From Burkholderiales bacterium (GTDB taxonomy: Bacteria; Pseudomonadota; Gammaproteobacteria; Burkholderiales; Burkholderiaceae_F): DNA of 8,682 nt. Location of the stretch: contig JAHEDN010000063.1 of NCBI GenBank assembly GCA_024641225.1, positions 1,286-9,967 on the forward strand, in the 5' to 3' direction. The position numbers were made by a program, and so were the translations under genes. The notes beneath the pieces were generated by a model. The model was not told the DNA's origin. It ran no database searches and saw only the letters and a program-made list of their open reading frames with translations. How positions within the stretch are numbered: the stretch's first letter is position 1; every line of letters begins with the position of its first letter. Shown one piece after another: positions 6,171 through 8,682 of this stretch.

Positions 6171-7145
6171 ATGAAGCTGATCCGCCGCAAATGGCTGGCC
6201 TGCACGGCCGCTGCGCTTGCGCTTGCATTCGGCGGCGTCGCCGCCGCTGCGTACCCGGACCGACCGGTCACCATCATCGTCCCGTGGGGCGCGGGCGGCG
6301 GCACCGACGCGGTTGCGCGTTTCGTCGCTGCCGAACTGGAGAAGGAGCTGAAGCAACCGGTCAACGTGGTCAACCGCACCGGCGGCAGCGGCGTGGTCGG
6401 CCACCAGGCGATCCAGTCGGCCACCCCGGACGGCTACACGCTCGGCCTGATCACGGTGGAGATCACGATGATGCGGCACGTCGGCCTGACGCAGCTGTCG
6501 TATGCGGACTTCACGCCGATCGCGTTGATCAATTTCGACCCCAACGCCGTGTTCGTCCGCACCGACTCGCCGATCAAGGACGCGAAAGGCCTGCTCGACG
6601 CGGTGAAGGCCGATCCGGGCAAGATGAAGGCGAGTGGCACCGGCCAGGGCGGAATCTGGCATCTTGGGCTCGCCGGCATGCTGGTCGACGCCAAGCTGCC
6701 CGCCAACGGCGTGACCTGGGTACCGAGCCAGGGCGCGGCGCCGGGATTGCAGGATCTCGTCGCGGGCGGGATCGATCTCGTTTCGGCCTCGCTGCCCGAG
6801 GCCCGTTCGCTGATCGATGCCGGCCGCGTGCGACCGCTGGTGCTGATGGCCGACAAGCCGGACGCGCTTTTCCCGAACGTGCCGCTGTTGAAAAGCGTCA
6901 ACGGCAGCAGCTGGACCAACGGTGCGTGGCGCGGTCTGGCAGGGCCGAAGGGGCTGCCGAAAGAGGTGACAGACAAGCTCGGCCCGGCAATGAAGAAGAT
7001 CTACGACTCGAAGGCCTACGCTGATTTCCTGGCGACGCGTGGCTTCGGCGCCACCTGGGCGGACGGACCCGATTTCGGCAAGTTCATGGCCAAGGGCGAC
7101 GCCGATATGGCCAAGGTGATGAAGGCCGCCGGCATCGCGAAATAG
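6171..7145 (+). CDS. tctC: Tripartite tricarboxylate transporter periplasmic receptor (TctC / Bug family)
   Basis: This is the periplasmic ligand-binding component of a TTT importer. The product has 324 residues, the usual length. The signal peptide runs to about residue 27 (MKLIRRKWL, hydrophobic core, GGVAAAA before YPDRP). The mature N-terminus YPDRPVTIIVPWGAGGGTD (28-46) is the Bug-family hallmark, followed by NRTGGSGVVGHQAIQSA (68-84) and PDGYTLG (86-92). These are the segments that form the two beta-turns contacting the ligand carboxylate. Start ATG 6171 has AAGGAG at 6157-6162 with an eight-base spacer. It follows the DapA-like gene by 199 bases and precedes tctB and tctA. Bug receptors bind very varied carboxylates, so the ligand is undetermined. 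Confidence 0.95.
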   Translation: MKLIRRKWLACTAAALALAFGGVAAAAYPDRPVTIIVPWGAGGGTDAVARFVAAELEKELKQPVNVVNRTGGSGVVGHQAIQSATPDGYTLGLITVEITMMRHVGLTQLSYADFTPIALINFDPNAVFVRTDSPIKDAKGLLDAVKADPGKMKASGTGQGGIWHLGLAGMLVDAKLPANGVTWVPSQGAAPGLQDLVAGGIDLVSASLPEARSLIDAGRVRPLVLMADKPDALFPNVPLLKSVNGSSWTNGAWRGLAGPKGLPKEVTDKLGPAMKKIYDSKAYADFLATRGFGATWADGPDFGKFMAKGDADMAKVMKAAGIAK

Positions 7146-7155
7146 CACGAGGAAA

Positions 7156-7180
7156 TGCGGCCGTGCTGCGCACGGCCGCA
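7156..7180 (+). repeat. Strong stem-loop between tctC and tctB
   Basis: TGCGGCCGTG (7156-7165) and CACGGCCGCA (7171-7180) form a perfect ten-base-pair stem around the five-base loop CTGCG. After one A-A mismatch, two more A-T pairs can form (7153-7154 with 7182-7183). It begins 10 bases after the tctC stop. No U-run follows, so it is probably not a full terminator. A 3'-end-protecting or partially terminating hairpin here would let the receptor mRNA be more abundant than that of the membrane subunits, as is common in binding-protein operons. That role is inferred. Confidence 0.7.
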
Positions 7181-7213
7181 ATTGGCAATTCCCTTCAGAA
7201 CGCTCGCCGCGCG

Positions 7214-7675
7214 ATGCGCGTCAACGACGCCCTGATAGGCGCCGTACTGCTGGCGCTGTCGCTTGCGGTGCTCTGGCACGTGCGGACCTTTCCGCCGGTG
7301 CCGGGGCAGCCGTATGGATCGGCGCTTTTCCCGACCCTCGCGGCGGCGGGCCTCGGCGTCGCGGCCGTGATGCTGATCGTGCAGGGCCTGCGCAGCAGGA
7401 CACCGCTGAGGCGAGCGAGCGCGGCCGAGCGCTCGGGTCGCATCGCTGCGGCGGTGACGATCGCCGCGCTTGCTTTCTACTTGCTGTTTTCCGAGCGGCT
7501 CGGCTTCATCGTCAGCTCGGTGCTGATGCTGGTCGCAATGCTGTGGGCGTATGGCGTACGGCGCGCGCTGATCGTGCCGGTGGCGCTGATCGCAACGGTG
7601 GTCGTCCACACGCTGTTCTTCAAGCTGCTGAAAGTGCCGCTGCCCTGGGGCTGGCTTGCGCCGGTGGCCTGGTAA
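7214..7675 (+). CDS. tctB: Tripartite tricarboxylate transporter small membrane subunit (TctB family)
   Basis: This is the small, poorly conserved membrane partner of TctA. From ATG 7214 the product has 153 residues, with about four to five hydrophobic segments (near 6-22, 38-57, 76-94, 97-112 and 118-138). The N-terminus MRVNDALIGAVLLALSL and the C-terminal FKLLKVPLPWGWLAPV are characteristic of the family. An upstream in-frame GTG at 7163 would add 17 residues and has GAGGA nine bases before it. However, that GTG lies inside the 7156-7165 arm of a strong hairpin, and the added sequence does not look like the family, so 7214 is preferred even though it lacks an obvious ribosome-binding site. 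The tctA start follows 53 bases after the stop. Confidence 0.85.
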   Translation: MRVNDALIGAVLLALSLAVLWHVRTFPPVPGQPYGSALFPTLAAAGLGVAAVMLIVQGLRSRTPLRRASAAERSGRIAAAVTIAALAFYLLFSERLGFIVSSVLMLVAMLWAYGVRRALIVPVALIATVVVHTLFFKLLKVPLPWGWLAPVAW

Positions 7676-7728
7676 GGCCCGATGCGCTTCTGCAGACTTC
7701 GGCTTCACGCCAGCGCGGGGCGTCACTG

Positions 7729-8682
7729 ATGGACGCCGTCTGGCTCGCGCTGCAGATGGTCGCCACCCCACAGGTGCTGGCGGTGGTGATCGGCGCGTCG
7801 ATGTTCGGCCTGTTCGTCGGTGCGGTACCGGGACTGACCGCGACGATGGCCACGGCGCTGCTCGTGCCACTGACGTTCTTCATGCCACCGATCGCGGCAG
7901 TCGCGGCCATGGTCAGCGCAACCGCGATGGCCATTTTCGCAGGCGACATCCCGGGCTGCCTGCTGCGCATTCCCGGCACGCCGGCCTCGGCCGCCTACAC
8001 GGACGAGGCCTACACCATGACGCGCAACGGCCAGGCCGAAATGGCGCTCGGAACCGGACTGGTGTTTTCGGCAATCGGCGGACTGTTCGGAACGCTGGTG
8101 CTGATCGTCGCGGCGCCGGCGCTGGCGGAGGTGGCGCTCAAGTTCAGCTCGGCCGAGTATTTCTGGCTGGTCCTGCTGGGTCTGACCTGCGCCGTGTTCA
8201 TCAGCAGCGACCGGCCACTGAAGGGCGTCGTCACGCTGTTTCTCGGCCTGCTGGCCAGCACCGTCGGGCTGAACAATCCGGCGGCACATGCGCGCTTCAC
8301 CTTCGGCAACGCCGACCTGCTCGGCGGAATCTCGCTGATCCCGGCCATGATCGGGCTGTTTGCGATCGGCGAGATCCTGCGCTTCGCGGTCTCGCCAAGC
8401 CAACTCGGCGAGTTCAAGCGCCAGGTCGGCTCCGTATTCGCCGGCATGTGGACGCTGATGCGCAAGTACAAGAAGCAGACGCTGCGCGGCAGCGTGCTCG
8501 GCACCGTCGTCGGCGCCCTGCCCGGCGCCGGCGCCGACATCGCGGCGTGGATGTCGTTCGCAATGAGCAAGAAGCTGTCGCGCGAACCGGAGAAGTTCGG
8601 CACCGGGCATCCCGAGGGGCTGGTCGAGGCGGGCGCGGCCAACAACAGCGCGCTCGCCGGCGCGTGGATCCCGGCGCTGGTG
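7729..8682 (+). CDS. tctA: Tripartite tricarboxylate transporter large permease (TctA family), 3'-truncated by the window end
   Basis: This is the large membrane subunit forming the translocation path of the TTT importer. The frame is open from ATG 7729 to the last base, giving 318 residues of a family that usually has about 500. GCGGGG (7715-7720) is a weak ribosome-binding site eight bases upstream. Family motifs are present in both halves: GLFVGAVPGLTATMATALL (27-45), LLRIPGTPASAAYTDEAY (78-95), MTRNGQAEMALG (97-108), and GALPGAGADIAAWMS (262-276) followed by FGTGHPEGLVEAGAANN (290-306). Two positions differ from the commonest TctA consensus: the YGGS-like turn before the IPGTP motif reads AGDIPG, and the usual EAANN reads GAANN. 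This suggests a divergent subfamily. The truncation is only the end of the window. Confidence 0.93.
   Translation, partial: MDAVWLALQMVATPQVLAVVIGASMFGLFVGAVPGLTATMATALLVPLTFFMPPIAAVAAMVSATAMAIFAGDIPGCLLRIPGTPASAAYTDEAYTMTRNGQAEMALGTGLVFSAIGGLFGTLVLIVAAPALAEVALKFSSAEYFWLVLLGLTCAVFISSDRPLKGVVTLFLGLLASTVGLNNPAAHARFTFGNADLLGGISLIPAMIGLFAIGEILRFAVSPSQLGEFKRQVGSVFAGMWTLMRKYKKQTLRGSVLGTVVGALPGAGADIAAWMSFAMSKKLSREPEKFGTGHPEGLVEAGAANNSALAGAWIPALV

Noticed and set aside
5856..7181. Minus-strand frame of 441 codons opposite tctC
   Set aside because: His/Arg-rich shadow without domains. The plus strand encodes a clear Bug-family receptor.
7155..7235. Short frame starting ATG 7155 between tctC and tctB
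   Set aside because: It encodes about 26 residues with no recognisable feature, overlaps the hairpin and the tctB start, and stops at TGA. Leader-peptide function cannot be supported.
7723..8610. Minus-strand frame of 295 codons opposite tctA
   Set aside because: Shadow of a TctA gene that shows both conserved family halves on the plus strand.

Overview
The window is high-GC DNA with compact operons and near-universal G/C third codon positions. It reads like a betaproteobacterium of the Burkholderiales type. That guess rests on base composition and on the presence of a Bug-family (TctC) binding protein, a family greatly expanded in that group; no rRNA or other marker gene confirms it.

Layout. 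Bases 2-70 hold the last 22 codons of a plus-strand gene that looks like the C-terminus of an alkaline-phosphatase-superfamily phosphodiesterase. It converges on a minus-strand operon, which reads from right to left: a GntR/FCD regulator (4808-4098), a PdxA-family dehydrogenase (4078-3068), and a complete TRAP transporter made of the periplasmic receptor DctP (3026-2040), the small membrane subunit DctQ (2009-1440) and the large permease DctM (1443-157). From a shared intergenic region (4809-5041) a plus-strand group diverges: a DapA-superfamily lyase (5042-5971), then a tripartite tricarboxylate transporter (TTT) made of the receptor TctC (6171-7145), TctB (7214-7675) and TctA (from 7729, running off the window end). 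No RNA gene, IS element, CRISPR array or tandem repeat was seen, and no gene-free stretch exceeds 300 bases.

How the parts may work together. The locus looks like a regulated cassette for uptake and breakdown of an organic or sugar acid. Two unrelated receptor-dependent importers (TRAP and TTT) flank two candidate catabolic enzymes and one FCD-type GntR regulator, a class that usually senses carboxylate metabolites. A 16-bp imperfect palindrome with a TGTATACA core lies over the probable -10 box of the regulator operon and is the best candidate operator. The lyase strongly resembles 2-keto-3-deoxy sugar-acid dehydratases (L-2-keto-3-deoxyarabonate dehydratase type), which make alpha-ketoglutarate semialdehyde. 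The PdxA paralogue is more likely catabolic than part of vitamin B6 synthesis. The actual substrate cannot be read from the sequence.

Points for a second look are the operator, the pairing of two importer types, a His-to-Gln change in an otherwise conserved PdxA motif, a strong hairpin between tctC and tctB that argues for a later tctB start, and divergent motifs in TctA. Nothing here is clearly a new kind of system. It is best described as an uncharacterised variant of a carboxylate-utilisation locus.
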